Source: Salinarimonas soli (GTDB taxonomy: Bacteria > Pseudomonadota > Alphaproteobacteria > Rhizobiales > Beijerinckiaceae). From it: DNA of 64,000 nt. The first letter of the stretch is position 1; every line of letters begins with the position of its first letter. This document shows, piece after piece, positions 35,364 to 43,905 of this stretch. The DNA is taken from positions 1-64,000 of the forward strand of contig NZ_VUOA01000018.1 of the NCBI RefSeq assembly GCF_008386575.1, written 5' to 3'. The position numbers were made by a program, and so were the translations under genes. The notes under the pieces were generated by a model. It ran no database searches and was not told where the DNA came from. It saw nothing but the letters and a program-made list of their open reading frames with translations.

Positions 35364-36299
35364 TCAGCCCTCGAGGACGGACAGGCCTGATGCGGCTGAG
35401 GCGGCAGCGAACACCGCGCCGGTCGGGACGCGGGCGTCGAAGAACCTTCCTCCCCCGCCAGCGGCGAGCACCACGCCCTGCTTGATGGCTTGGTTCACGC
35501 CCGCGTCGGCCGGACGAGCCCCGAACCATAACTCCACGTCTGCCGTGCCGTTGTTGACGATCTCGAGGAAGTGCCGGTTGGCATTCGCCGCGACGACCTG
35601 GACCACGGTCGCATTCGCGCCACCCGCGCCCGCAGTATTGCCTGCCGCGAAGGCCGGGATGGGGACATAAGCGCCCGTGAATGCGGCCTGGACCGCGACC
35701 CGCATGCGGCCCGAAGTGTCGACCGCGAGGTGTTGCTTGTTGCCGGCCGGGTCGACGCCCGACACGGACAAGGGCGGGTTGACCGGGGCCGAGCCGACGG
35801 CGGCCTGCCCGGCGACGGTCACGGCGCTCTGGTCGGAGGCGAGCACGACGGGTAGGGAAGCCGCAGCGGTCTTCTGGCCGAGCGTCGCCGGCAGGCGCGC
35901 GATGAGCGCCTCGTACAGGGCGCGCAGCCAGCCGCGGACGCCCGTGCCCGCGATGGCCGGGGGCGTGGCGCCGTCCGCACCGAGCCCGGCCTCGATGTTC
36001 TGCAGGGACGCGACCTGGGCGGCCTGTCCCACCGCTGTAGCGCCACCCACAACGCTGACCTGAACGGGCGCGGCGCGCAGCTGCGCGTCGGTCACGGGAC
36101 CGGTCACCGCGAGCGGGTTCCCCGCGTCGTTCTTGACCTCGACCTCGCTCGTGATCGCGACCGGCATGGGATTGCCGGCGCCGAAGGGCGCACCCGTGGC
36201 GTCAGACGGCGCCGACTTCGCCAGCTCGCGGCCGTTCGGCAGGGTGATCGTGTCGACGACGACGTTGTTGAGGGCGGCATCCTTGCCGGTGACGGCCAT
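35364..36299 (-). CDS. Phage tail-region structural protein, 311 residues
   Basis: A 311-residue protein rich in Ala, Val, Gly and Asn with a repetitive, beta-like pattern (QVSVVGGATAVGQAA, LPVVLASDQSAVTVAG). It contains an ADVELWFGARPADAG segment near the end. It lies between baseplate/fibre genes and the SGNH hydrolase, so a fibre or tail-tip role is likely. I do not recognise a named family. Confidence 0.6.
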   Translation of the reverse strand: MAVTGKDAALNNVVVDTITLPNGRELAKSAPSDATGAPFGAGNPMPVAITSEVEVKNDAGNPLAVTGPVTDAQLRAAPVQVSVVGGATAVGQAAQVASLQNIEAGLGADGATPPAIAGTGVRGWLRALYEALIARLPATLGQKTAAASLPVVLASDQSAVTVAGQAAVGSAPVNPPLSVSGVDPAGNKQHLAVDTSGRMRVAVQAAFTGAYVPIPAFAAGNTAGAGGANATVVQVVAANANRHFLEIVNNGTADVELWFGARPADAGVNQAIKQGVVLAAGGGGRFFDARVPTGAVFAAASAASGLSVLEG

Positions 36300-36303
36300 G
36301 GCT

Positions 36304-36537
36304 TCAGGCTCCGAGCAGGAGGAGGGAGAGGGTGAAGTTGCGCGGGCGGCTGCGATCGAAGCCGCCGGGGGTCAGCCCCTCGACCTCGCGGGCGAGCGCA
36401 TCGGCGCGGGCGACAAGCGGGGCGACGAGCGACGCGACAGCTGCGGCGACCAGCTCGGGCGGGATGTCCTCGGGCTTGATCTTCGCGGCGGGCCCCTGCG
36501 GCCCCGGGACACGGATGCGGGCGGCTACCTTCGCCAT
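36304..36537 (-). CDS. Small phage protein, 77 residues
   Basis: A short protein with a collagen-like start (RVPGPQGPAAKIKP) and a helical, Ala-rich middle. It resembles small trimeric fibre parts. The ATG at 36537 is used; the upstream frame is out of context. It lies between the structural gene downstream (5 bases away) and the 119-residue gene upstream. Confidence 0.5.
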   Translation of the reverse strand: MAKVAARIRVPGPQGPAAKIKPEDIPPELVAAAVASLVAPLVARADALAREVEGLTPGGFDRSRPRNFTLSLLLLGA

Positions 36538-36542
36538 GGCGG

Positions 36543-36902
36543 TCAGACCTCGTTGGCCCAAGCCGCGACGACGACCTCGCCGTAGCTCAGGGTGTCCTCA
36601 TTGGAGCCGATCCGCCGCTCGATCTCGTAGCGGGCCGAGCGGCCGGGCGGCAGCGCGCGCACCTCGGCCTTGGTGAGATCGGCCGAGGCCACGTCGAGCA
36701 CGGCGTCACCGGCCGAGGAGGACAGGGTCATCTCACGCTCCAGGACCTGGTCGGCCCAGTGCAGGATGAGCACGACCTGCGACCCGAACAGATCGAGCCG
36801 GCCCGTGACCCGGCCGCGCTCGTCGGTGAGATCGAAGCCCTGCTCGATCGTGACGGTGTTTCCCTGCCAGAGCGGCCCGAGCGGTGCGTAGGTTGGCTCC
36901 AC
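36543..36902 (-). CDS. Phage tail-region protein, 119 residues
   Basis: A beta-rich, 119-residue protein with a GRLDLFGSQVVLILHWADQ segment and a GEVVVAAWANEV end. It begins with GTG, preceded by a strong GGAGG site. No named family. The start follows directly after the hairpin at 36921-36943. It is probably a small virion or tail-fibre-related protein. Confidence 0.55.
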   Translation of the reverse strand: MEPTYAPLGPLWQGNTVTIEQGFDLTDERGRVTGRLDLFGSQVVLILHWADQVLEREMTLSSSAGDAVLDVASADLTKAEVRALPPGRSARYEIERRIGSNEDTLSYGEVVVAAWANEV

Positions 36903-36920
36903 GATGGGCCTCCGGGCATG

Positions 36921-36943
36921 AAAAAGCCCCTCCGAAGCGGGGC
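36921..36943 (-). terminator. Terminator-like hairpin before the 119-residue gene
   Basis: On the minus strand GCCCC...GGGGC is followed by TTTTTCATGCCC, then GGAGG. It is the third late-operon hairpin sharing the CATGAAAAAGCC run on the plus strand. It sits between the plus-strand acyltransferase gene and the next minus-strand gene. Confidence 0.6.
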
Positions 36944-37049
36944 GCGGGTGGCGGGCGGGTCAGGCGATCTCGAGCCGATGCGGGTTCGTCCTATGGTTGA
37001 CCAGGACCCGCCTGCATGATGTGTCGCGCGCTCAGGGGCGGGGCGACGA

Positions 37050-38030
37050 ATGATCGGGAATCTGCAGCTATTGCGCGGCTACGCGGCGTTGGCCGTGGTG
37101 CTCTACCACCTGGGTTTCACCTTCGGCCTACCGCACGGCACCGACTTCAAGGGTGTCGCGATCTTCTTCGTAATCTCCGGGTTCCTGATGAGCGGCTTCG
37201 CCCATCAATCGCCCGCCATGTTCCTCTGGCGTCGCTTAGCCCGGATCGCCCCGCTCTACTGGGTCGGGACGCTCCTGATGGTCTGGCTGTTTGGCGGCTG
37301 GGCTTGGCACGACTGGCGGGACGTTGCGCTGAGCCTCGCCTTCGTGCCCCATCTCGACGCGCGGGGGACCTGGCAGCCGACCCTCGGCGTCGGGTGGACG
37401 CTCGTTCTCGAGATGTGGTTCTACCTGCTCTTCGCGAGTGCCATGGCCCTCGTCGGCCGGCGCGCGCCGCTGTTCGTGGCCGGACTGCTGGTCGCGCTGG
37501 TCGCCGTTCTGCAGGCGTCAGAGTCGCGGAACGTCTGGGCGCTCTACCTCGGGCACCTCTACAATCTGCATTTCGTGCTCGGGATCGCGCTCTTTTACGC
37601 CATGCGGTCCTTAGGGCGGCCCCAGATCGCGCGGTCAGCACTGTGGCCGGTGATGCCCCTCGCCGTCGCTGCCGCGGCCGCGATCTGCTTGAACGAACGC
37701 TCGGTGACCGTCGCGTACGTGACTGCCTATGTGGTCCCGCCCGTTCTGGTCGGCACCGCGGTCTGGCTTGCGCGAGTCGGCGCGGACACCCAAAGCCCGT
37801 GGGCTATGCGCATCGGTGACGCCTCGTATGGGATCTACCTCCTCCACACGATCGGCATCGAATGGTTCCGGCAGAAGGGCATCGTTCTCAACGAGAGCGC
37901 CGGCTGGAGCTTCGCCTTCGTTGTTGCGCTCGTCGCGGTCTCCTATGCCGTCTTCCGGCTGTTTGAGGTCCCGGCGCGGACGATCCTTACCCGACCGGCG
38001 GGCTCACCTGTGGCCCCGGCCGTCTCCTGA
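37050..38030 (+). CDS. Acyltransferase-3 family membrane protein (moron)
   Basis: A 326-residue membrane protein of the OafA/Acyltransferase-3 family. The catalytic-region LLRGYAALAVVLYHLGFTFG and the KGVAIFFVISGFLMSG block are typical, followed by about ten hydrophobic spans and MRIGDASYGIYLLHTIG near the end. Such enzymes O-acetylate surface glycans. Plus-strand position inside the late operon marks it as a moron; it may alter the host receptor to exclude other phages. Confidence 0.85.
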   Translation: MIGNLQLLRGYAALAVVLYHLGFTFGLPHGTDFKGVAIFFVISGFLMSGFAHQSPAMFLWRRLARIAPLYWVGTLLMVWLFGGWAWHDWRDVALSLAFVPHLDARGTWQPTLGVGWTLVLEMWFYLLFASAMALVGRRAPLFVAGLLVALVAVLQASESRNVWALYLGHLYNLHFVLGIALFYAMRSLGRPQIARSALWPVMPLAVAAAAAICLNERSVTVAYVTAYVVPPVLVGTAVWLARVGADTQSPWAMRIGDASYGIYLLHTIGIEWFRQKGIVLNESAGWSFAFVVALVAVSYAVFRLFEVPARTILTRPAGSPVAPAVS

Positions 38031-38058
38031 CCGCCAAGCGACCGCCGCATGTCGAAGG

Positions 38059-38517
38059 TTACGGCCAAGTGACTGCGGGGATAGCGGCGAGGACATCGTC
38101 GACGCTCGGCGCCGCCGCCGGGTCCGCGCCAGCCGCGATCCAGGCGTGTTGGAGCCCGATCACCGCTGTCCAGGCCTCGTCGCGCCAGCCGACAAAGGCC
38201 TCCGCCTCGGCCTTCCACGCTGGCACCTTGCTCGACACGTAGCTGGAGCAGGAAACCGCCGACCCATAGCCCTTGGCCGTGGCGGTCGCCTCGATGTGCG
38301 CCTCCACGGGCAGCCGGTAGCTCTCCAGGGCCGCAGCAATCACGCCCGCGTTGGCCCAGCCGGGCTCGGCGAGGATCGCGGCGACGGCGGCCTCAAAGGG
38401 GGCGGGGACGGCGAGCGTCCCATCCGCATAGACGAAGCCGGAGGCGCGTTCGCGCGCCGCGGCGGGCAGGAGTGCCAGGAGCGCTCCTGCCTCATCGGCG
38501 GTCAACTGGATCTGCAT
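38059..38517 (-). CDS. Phage tail-fibre-region protein, 152 residues
   Basis: An Ala-rich helical protein (LTADEAGALLALLPAAARE) with a Trp-containing second half (WKAEAEAFVGWRDEAWTAVIG). The second half resembles the region of tail fibre assembly chaperones and lies after a fibre gene. Function inferred from position; no catalytic motif. Confidence 0.55.
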   Translation of the reverse strand: MQIQLTADEAGALLALLPAAARERASGFVYADGTLAVPAPFEAAVAAILAEPGWANAGVIAAALESYRLPVEAHIEATATAKGYGSAVSCSSYVSSKVPAWKAEAEAFVGWRDEAWTAVIGLQHAWIAAGADPAAAPSVDDVLAAIPAVTWP

Positions 38518-38526
38518 GGGTTACCC

Positions 38527-39279
38527 CTAGTAGGACGAGATCAGGAACGCAGCGAAGCGGGTCCTTGTGGTACCCGAAGTGTTCTTCGTGCTTCCGGTCT
38601 GCTGGTAGGCATAGGCCGCGAGCGTGTCGCCGGCGTTGCACTTAATGATGGTCGCGGTCGAGGGCGATGCAGCGTCGCCGGCATTACCCGACTGCGACGC
38701 GCCGAGCGCGATCTCCAGGCCGTTCCGGTAAATTCCGACCGAGCTGTAGGCGCCAGCCGACGCGAGAGCGAAATGGACAGAAGCGGAGACGAGCCACAGC
38801 CCGGCCTCGCCGGCGCCGACGGTCAGCGTCGTTCCATCCCAAGTCGAGGTGCTGAGGTTGCTCTGGTCGGTCGCGGGATAGGGCAGGATCGTCGCGACCG
38901 AGGTCGGGATCGAGGTCACAGCGGCCAGGCCCGTTGCAACGATGCCCGACAGCTTGGGGGCCTTCTCCGTCGAGGCGCCGACCGCCTTCTCGACGAACAT
39001 CGCCTGGAGCGCCTTGCGGACCTGCTGGAGGTTCGCCTCCGAGGGAGCGGCGCCGAGCGGGAGACCATTGTCGAGGGCCGCTCGTCCGGCGGCATTCGCC
39101 ATCGCATAGACGAGGAGATGAACGAGCTCGGCCTCCATGCCCGAGGCACGGTAGAGGAGCTCGTTGAACAGCCGGGAATCCGCGATGCCGGCCTGCATGC
39201 CAGTGGTGAGCTCGCCCACCGTCGGGTCGCGCCGGCGCGCGGTCGCAGCGGCCCAGATGGCCGCGAGCGCGTTCTTCAT
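38527..39279 (-). CDS. Phage tail fibre with C1q-like tip
   Basis: A 250-residue protein. The N-terminal part is helical (MKNALAAIWAAATARRRDP) and the C-terminal 130 residues form a beta-rich domain like C1q/TNF trimers (AGLWLVSASVHFALASAG, SVGIYRNG and the final TRFAAFLISSY). Such domains form trimeric receptor-binding tips. It lies next to the DUF2612-like baseplate gene. Confidence 0.65.
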   Translation of the reverse strand: MKNALAAIWAAATARRRDPTVGELTTGMQAGIADSRLFNELLYRASGMEAELVHLLVYAMANAAGRAALDNGLPLGAAPSEANLQQVRKALQAMFVEKAVGASTEKAPKLSGIVATGLAAVTSIPTSVATILPYPATDQSNLSTSTWDGTTLTVGAGEAGLWLVSASVHFALASAGAYSSVGIYRNGLEIALGASQSGNAGDAASPSTATIIKCNAGDTLAAYAYQQTGSTKNTSGTTRTRFAAFLISSY

Positions 39280-39300
39280 GTCGGTGTCCTCGGGAGTGGG

Positions 39301-39981
39301 TCAGGAATTGAGGTAGTCGTTGACGTCCTGCGCGAACGCGCCGGTGTCGAACCCGGCGATGTCGGCGGTCTGCATGTCGAAGCCGAACAGCGGGGCGCCA
39401 TCGACGGATGGCACCACGTAGGAGATCCGGACCCCGTGCGGCTTCAGGGGCAGGTAGCCCTTGGCGAGGAGCGCCAGGAACACGGGCGGCGGGATCACCC
39501 CGGCGACCCCGAAGATCGCCGTCATGTCGTGGTTGTCCTGGAGGATGATCCGCGTCGCGGTCGGGGCGAAGACGATGGCGAGCGCGTCGCGCGCGCCCTC
39601 GATCGTCCCGTCCCATCCGTTCGCCGCGATCTTGGCCCGCAGCAGGGTCCGATAGGTCTCGTCGTCGAGGCCGGTCACGCCCTCCGCCGACTCGAACGGC
39701 TCCCGCCAGACCCCGCGATCGAGCCCGCGCTTCTCCTCGTCGAAGCGGAACCAGGGATCGGGCAGCGGCGTCGCGACGAAGCGAGACCGCCCGACCCATT
39801 CCCCGTCGACGTCGAGCTGCGCGCCCGCCGCCGCGTCGAGATCGTAGGCCTGGGGCGTTGCTGCCAGGACGGTCTGCACTCCGACGAGCGGCTCGACGAG
39901 CCGGGCCAGCATGTCGGTGAAGCGGGCCGCCGGCCGGTGATAGCTCGTGACGAGCCCGAGATAGGTGTCGACGCTCTCCAT
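39301..39981 (-). CDS. Baseplate-to-fibre connector (DUF2612-like)
   Basis: A 226-residue protein that resembles the DUF2612 phage family. Visible features are the YDLDAAAGAQLDVDGEWVG stretch and a DDETYRTLLRAKIAANGWDG segment, which match baseplate proteins following baseplate J. It lies directly after baseplate J in the usual order. Confidence 0.68.
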   Translation of the reverse strand: MESVDTYLGLVTSYHRPAARFTDMLARLVEPLVGVQTVLAATPQAYDLDAAAGAQLDVDGEWVGRSRFVATPLPDPWFRFDEEKRGLDRGVWREPFESAEGVTGLDDETYRTLLRAKIAANGWDGTIEGARDALAIVFAPTATRIILQDNHDMTAIFGVAGVIPPPVFLALLAKGYLPLKPHGVRISYVVPSVDGAPLFGFDMQTADIAGFDTGAFAQDVNDYLNS

Positions 39982-39985
39982 CGGG

Positions 39986-41158
39986 TCAGACCACCGTGAT
40001 CGAGACGTCCGAGATCTGGCCGCTCATGGCTTCGTTGAACGCGATCGCGACGTCGGCCGCAGCGAGCGGGTTCGCGCCCCGGGCCACGGTGAGCGAGTTG
40101 ATCTCGAAGGTCCGGCTCTCCGCGGCGCCGAACAGGTTCGCCGGCACCAGGAGCCGCATCCAGTACACCGGGAGCCCGATCGGCTGGGCGTTGAGGTAAT
40201 CGGTGATGGACTGCACCACCTTGGCCTGGATCGCGGCGGTGTAGCCCGGCAGCGCGGTGAGGTTCAGAGCGACCCTGATCGGCACCACGGCGGGCCGGAA
40301 GAACCGGACCGCCCGGGTGATCCCGAAGCTGTCCACCACGTCGACCACCGTGGTGCCGTGCGTGCCCGAACCGGGCCCCTTCTTCAGGGCGATGGTCTGG
40401 GCGATGGCAGTGGTGTCGCCGCCCTGGACGACGAGCGCGATGGTGTTCCCGGGCTGGCCGTTGGCGTCCGGAGCGCCGCCGTCGTTCTCGTAGGCGCGGT
40501 ACCGGGTCACGCCGGGGAGCTCGGCCACGGCGCCGACGAGCCCCTCCAGGATCGAGCGCGACGGGATCATGGTCGACACGGCCTGCCGGCGGCGCAGGTC
40601 CGCGTCGCTCTCGACCGGCGCGCCCGGCGTCGCAGCGAGCGGGTTCGTCACGCTCTGCCACCCCTGGGTCGGCGTCGCGATCGTCGTGACGGTGCCGGCC
40701 GGGGCGCGCAGCGCGCCCGGCGCTGCGGCGGTGGCGGTCACCGTGATCTCGCCGGCGGGCGGGACCACGACGGAGGTCGGCAGAACCCAGCGGTTCCCGT
40801 CGGCGTCGCGCACCACTCCGCTGACGATCGTGGCCCCGGCCTGCCCGATGATCCTGAGGTCCACCGTCGAGAACGACGCGATCCGGCGGGCCAGGCCGTT
40901 CAGCTTCACGTTCGCGGACAGGCCCGCTCCTTGGGCGGTCGAGGGCGAGTAGGCGTTGAAGACCGCGACCGCCATGGAGTTCGTGTCATGGATCGCTTGC
41001 GCGAACACCGCGATCTGCTGGCCGTCCTGCGAGTCGGGCTCGATATAGATGTCGGCGCCGTAGATGCGCCGGAACTCGCCCTGCAGGTAGGCCAGCACCT
41101 CCGCATAGGTCGGGGCCGTGATGCCGGTCTCGGTGATCTGGGCGAGGGGGATCGGCAT
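39986..41158 (-). CDS. Baseplate J-like protein
   Basis: A 390-residue baseplate wedge protein. It has the start PTYAEVLAYLQGEFRRIYG and the YIEPDSQDGQQIAVFAQAI segment, and later SDADLRRRQAVSTMIPS, VTRYRAYEND and TDYLNAQPIG, all typical of gpJ-like proteins. The ATG at 41158 is used. It forms the wedge together with the gp25-like protein upstream. Confidence 0.85.
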   Translation of the reverse strand: MPIPLAQITETGITAPTYAEVLAYLQGEFRRIYGADIYIEPDSQDGQQIAVFAQAIHDTNSMAVAVFNAYSPSTAQGAGLSANVKLNGLARRIASFSTVDLRIIGQAGATIVSGVVRDADGNRWVLPTSVVVPPAGEITVTATAAAPGALRAPAGTVTTIATPTQGWQSVTNPLAATPGAPVESDADLRRRQAVSTMIPSRSILEGLVGAVAELPGVTRYRAYENDGGAPDANGQPGNTIALVVQGGDTTAIAQTIALKKGPGSGTHGTTVVDVVDSFGITRAVRFFRPAVVPIRVALNLTALPGYTAAIQAKVVQSITDYLNAQPIGLPVYWMRLLVPANLFGAAESRTFEINSLTVARGANPLAAADVAIAFNEAMSGQISDVSITVV

Positions 41159-41159
41159 G

Positions 41160-41513
41160 TCAGATCGGCTCCGAAATGGTGGTCCGGCCATAGGCGGTGT
41201 CGATCGTCGCCTGCGCCGTGAAGGCGCGGGTCTCGCGGTCGAGCCGGCTCGAATAGGCGGAGATCCCGGTCACCCCGGTCGTGCCGAGGATGCGGGCCCG
41301 GGTCACGGGATCGCGGGTGTCCGCGGTGCGCCGGCCCAGCACCCGGGTCCGCCACGGCGTGCCCTCGTCGAGATCGAGGAACCACTCCCCGCGCTCGAGG
41401 TGGAGCCGGGTCTTCACGGCCTGGGCCGGAGCCTCGGGCACGTCGCGCCAGAAGTCGGCGCGGCCGCGCCCGAACGAGTAGTCCCCGTCGGCGGTGAGCT
41501 TGCGGTACAGCAT
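41160..41513 (-). CDS. Phage baseplate wedge protein (gp25/XkdS-type position)
   Basis: A 117-residue protein between the spike and baseplate J genes, where a gp25- or XkdS-like wedge protein is normally encoded. It has the block LERGEWFLDLDEGTPWRTRV and TGISAYSSRLDRETRAFT. I infer the role from order and these residues, which agree with the small wedge proteins of Mu-like and Pam3-like phages. Confidence 0.7.
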   Translation of the reverse strand: MLYRKLTADGDYSFGRGRADFWRDVPEAPAQAVKTRLHLERGEWFLDLDEGTPWRTRVLGRRTADTRDPVTRARILGTTGVTGISAYSSRLDRETRAFTAQATIDTAYGRTTISEPI

Positions 41514-41520
41514 GGCCGCC

Positions 41521-42192
41521 TCAGAGGATCGCGAAGACCTTGGTGGACGGGCCGGCGACGGTCTGCACCGCCGAACCGCCGAGCCCGCCGAGGTCGACCC
41601 GGTTGTTCGTGACGCTGACCAGCATCAGCGAGCGCCGGAGGATGGCGCTCGCCTCCGTGATCTCCAGGCTCGTCGCCTTGTGCTTCAGGAACACGTTGGC
41701 GCCGGGCTCCAGCGAGATCAGGGTCTCGCCGTCGTCGGAACGGATCTGCGTCGCGTCCGTCGAGACGTTGGCGAGCGCGCGCGGCGCCGATCGGAAGCCC
41801 ACGAAGGCGAAGCCGTCGGAGAGGCTGTGCATCCGGGCGTCGACCTGCTGCTGCTCGCCGCCGGACTGCGCCCAGGCGTCGATCGAGCGCGACGCGAAGA
41901 CGACGAGGGCCTCGTCACCGGCCTCGACCGGGAACGTCATGGTCACCCCGCCCCCGTGCGGAAAGTGGACCGGCACGTCGGCGAGCTGGGGCAGGCTGAT
42001 CCAGTCCTGTGTCCCGTCGGGTTTGCGCCGGCGGATCTTCACGCTGGGCTGGAGCACGGCCTTGCCCGTCGCCCCGTCGTGCGACACGATCCGCGCCGGC
42101 ACGGCGGTCCACAGATTGGCGAGGTGGCCCTCGATCGCGGAGCGTAGCGTCTCCTCGCCATCGTCGAATGCTTCGCGGACGTCGATGGCCAT
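41521..42192 (-). CDS. Baseplate spike protein (Gp138-like OB domain)
   Basis: A 223-residue protein with a beta-barrel start (TAVPARIVSHDGATGKAVLQ), the DVPVHFPHGGGVTMTFPVEA segment and the GDEALVVFASRSIDAWAQSG box of Gp138/gpV-type spikes. The C-terminal half is beta-helix-like. It caps the tail tube centre. Confidence 0.8.
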   Translation of the reverse strand: MAIDVREAFDDGEETLRSAIEGHLANLWTAVPARIVSHDGATGKAVLQPSVKIRRRKPDGTQDWISLPQLADVPVHFPHGGGVTMTFPVEAGDEALVVFASRSIDAWAQSGGEQQQVDARMHSLSDGFAFVGFRSAPRALANVSTDATQIRSDDGETLISLEPGANVFLKHKATSLEITEASAILRRSLMLVSVTNNRVDLGGLGGSAVQTVAGPSTKVFAIL

Positions 42193-42195
42193 GAC

Positions 42196-43131
42196 TCAAT
42201 CCGGAATGGTGATGCCGCGCCCGCCGAGGCTGAGCGGGAACGGTCCCTGCCCATCCGCCCGAAGGCAGACCAGGTCGGAGTACCAGGGCTGGCCGCGCGT
42301 ATCGCCGACGTGGTCGACGATCAGGACCTTGTAGAAGCCGTCGGGCGCGAGGCTCGGGATCATGCTGTTGTTGACCTCGGCGGTGTACTGGGGCGCGAAG
42401 CGCTGCTCCTGGATGCTGGCCTGATCGATCTTCACCCGGGAGCCGGGCCGGATCTTCGGGTTGAGCAGACAGCGCACCTCGACGCCCTGGAGGCTCTGGA
42501 TGGGGAGCCCGACCATCCCGGTGCGGGAGTTCAGCACGAAGGCGTCTCCCGGGAGCGTGCCCCGGTTCTTAACGAGCTGGAGCTCGCCGTTCTGGATCGA
42601 CCAGCTCGTGTCCGTGGCGAACCCGACCCGTCGCAGGACGTCGCGGGTCATGCCGAACAGGGTGGTGGCGCGCGGCGCCCGAAAGGATCCGAGATCCGCG
42701 ACGTGGCCCACCGTCACCCCGTAGGGCTTCAGGTCCGCCGCGGCTTGGTCGACCACGTCGCGATGGGTCCACCCCGCGCCGAGCGTCTTCGAGGTCACGG
42801 CATAGTCGTAGGCCTGGACCGAGGTCTTCGCGACGATGTCGAGGTAGGTGTCGACCGGGTTCTCGCGGCCGGTGCGCTTCTGGATGATCTCGCCCTTGAA
42901 GACGACACCGTGGCCGTCCTCGTAGCCCGCCTCGAGGCTGACCTTGTCGAACTCCTTCTTGATCAGCTCCTGCGTCTCGGCCGAGAGGTTGTAGATCCGG
43001 ATGTCGGCGTGGTTCGGGGTCTGGCGGTCGCCCTGCCCGACCCGGAACGCGATGCGCAGCTGCGAGACGTCGAGCGTCTTGCCCGAGCCCTCGATGGTGA
43101 GTCGGCAGTACCTGATCCACTGGCGGGTCAT
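42196..43131 (-). CDS. Baseplate hub protein
   Basis: A 311-residue protein with the features of phage hubs (gp27/XkdQ-like): start RYCRLTIEGSGK and FRVGQGDRQTPNHADIRIYN, followed by a FKGEIIQKRTG segment and later APQYTAEVNNSMIPS. It overlaps the plug gene by 4 bases and precedes the spike gene by 3 bases. Confidence 0.78.
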   Translation of the reverse strand: MTRQWIRYCRLTIEGSGKTLDVSQLRIAFRVGQGDRQTPNHADIRIYNLSAETQELIKKEFDKVSLEAGYEDGHGVVFKGEIIQKRTGRENPVDTYLDIVAKTSVQAYDYAVTSKTLGAGWTHRDVVDQAAADLKPYGVTVGHVADLGSFRAPRATTLFGMTRDVLRRVGFATDTSWSIQNGELQLVKNRGTLPGDAFVLNSRTGMVGLPIQSLQGVEVRCLLNPKIRPGSRVKIDQASIQEQRFAPQYTAEVNNSMIPSLAPDGFYKVLIVDHVGDTRGQPWYSDLVCLRADGQGPFPLSLGGRGITIPD

Positions 43132-43445
43132 GTCGCGTCCACGAAGAGGAGCCGGGTGCGGCCGCCGAGATCGTCGAAGGCCGGCACCGCGTCGGGATTG
43201 CCGTCGGTCACCACGTAGAGGCTACCCGGGATCCCGATGTGGGCGTGCTGGGCGAGGAGGTCGGCGCCGGTGACCAGCGGCAGGCCAGAGAGCAACGGCA
43301 CACCGTCGGCGGCACGCCCGATGTCGAGGATCCAGCCCGCTTCCGGCGCCCGGCGATAGGTCAGCCGCAGGCGGTACTCGGTGTCGCCCAGGCGCAGGCT
43401 GAAGGCCTGCGGGCCTGTCGTTAGGGGGAACTCATAGGTAGCCAT
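43128..43445 (-). CDS. Baseplate plug protein (DUF6983-like)
   Basis: A 105-residue protein of the small plug class found between the Dit-like and hub genes. The start YEFPLTTGPQAFSLRLGD and YRLRLTYRRAPEAGWILDI fit the family represented by the Pam3 gp18 plug. It closes the tail tube at the baseplate. Confidence 0.72.
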   Translation of the reverse strand: MATYEFPLTTGPQAFSLRLGDTEYRLRLTYRRAPEAGWILDIGRAADGVPLLSGLPLVTGADLLAQHAHIGIPGSLYVVTDGNPDAVPAFDDLGGRTRLLFVDAT

Positions 43446-43504
43446 CGGACCTCTCGACCGAATCGTCTCCCCATGGTGCGGTAGCCCGCCACCGAGGATC
43501 GACG

Positions 43505-43891
43505 ATGCGCTGGCTTCTCAGGCTGTTCTCACCAGGATCGAAGGCCGCTCTACCGGACTCGGATCCAACTCTGTACGGGCGCCGCGTAGCCGTTCCGACG
43601 AGACGCGGGCAAACAGCTGTAGAAATCGATGTGGATCACCAGCAGCACGTTGCGGCGATGCGAGCCAAGGCGGCGGCAATTGGTGAAGATCAGCGTCGGC
43701 GCGCTGAGCACATCGGTTGCACACAGTTCGTGTGGCGCACTGCGGGCGATGCCGATGTGTGTGAGGCTTGCGCTGCGCTCGACGGAAAGCGGTTCCGCTA
43801 TCGAAAGCCTCCGGCGATCGGGATGCCTGGAGCAGCCACCTGCTGTCCGCAGGGGTGGTGTCGGTGCTATGCCGAACCTGTGCTGCCCTGA
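43505..43891 (+). CDS. Stand-alone MuF C-terminal-like domain (moron)
   Basis: A 128-residue protein whose C-terminal half matches the tail end of Mu gpF/SPP1 gp7 head-morphogenesis proteins: FVWRTAGDADVCEACAALDG, KPPAIGMPG and CRCY. The head domain is missing. Such C-terminal modules with conserved Cys are sometimes used as secreted effectors; here the role is unknown. It is on the plus strand in the minus-strand late operon, paired with the secreted protein gene that follows by 14 bases. Confidence 0.65.
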   Translation: MRWLLRLFSPGSKAALPDSDPTLYGRRVAVPTRRGQTAVEIDVDHQQHVAAMRAKAAAIGEDQRRRAEHIGCTQFVWRTAGDADVCEACAALDGKRFRYRKPPAIGMPGAATCCPQGWCRCYAEPVLP

Positions 43892-43905
43892 ACCCGAGGA
43901 ACTTG

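Noticed and set aside
37729-39999. A 756-residue plus-strand open frame through the acyltransferase end and the fibre genes
   Set aside because: Low-complexity Arg/Gly translation in the shadow of the minus-strand fibre and baseplate genes.
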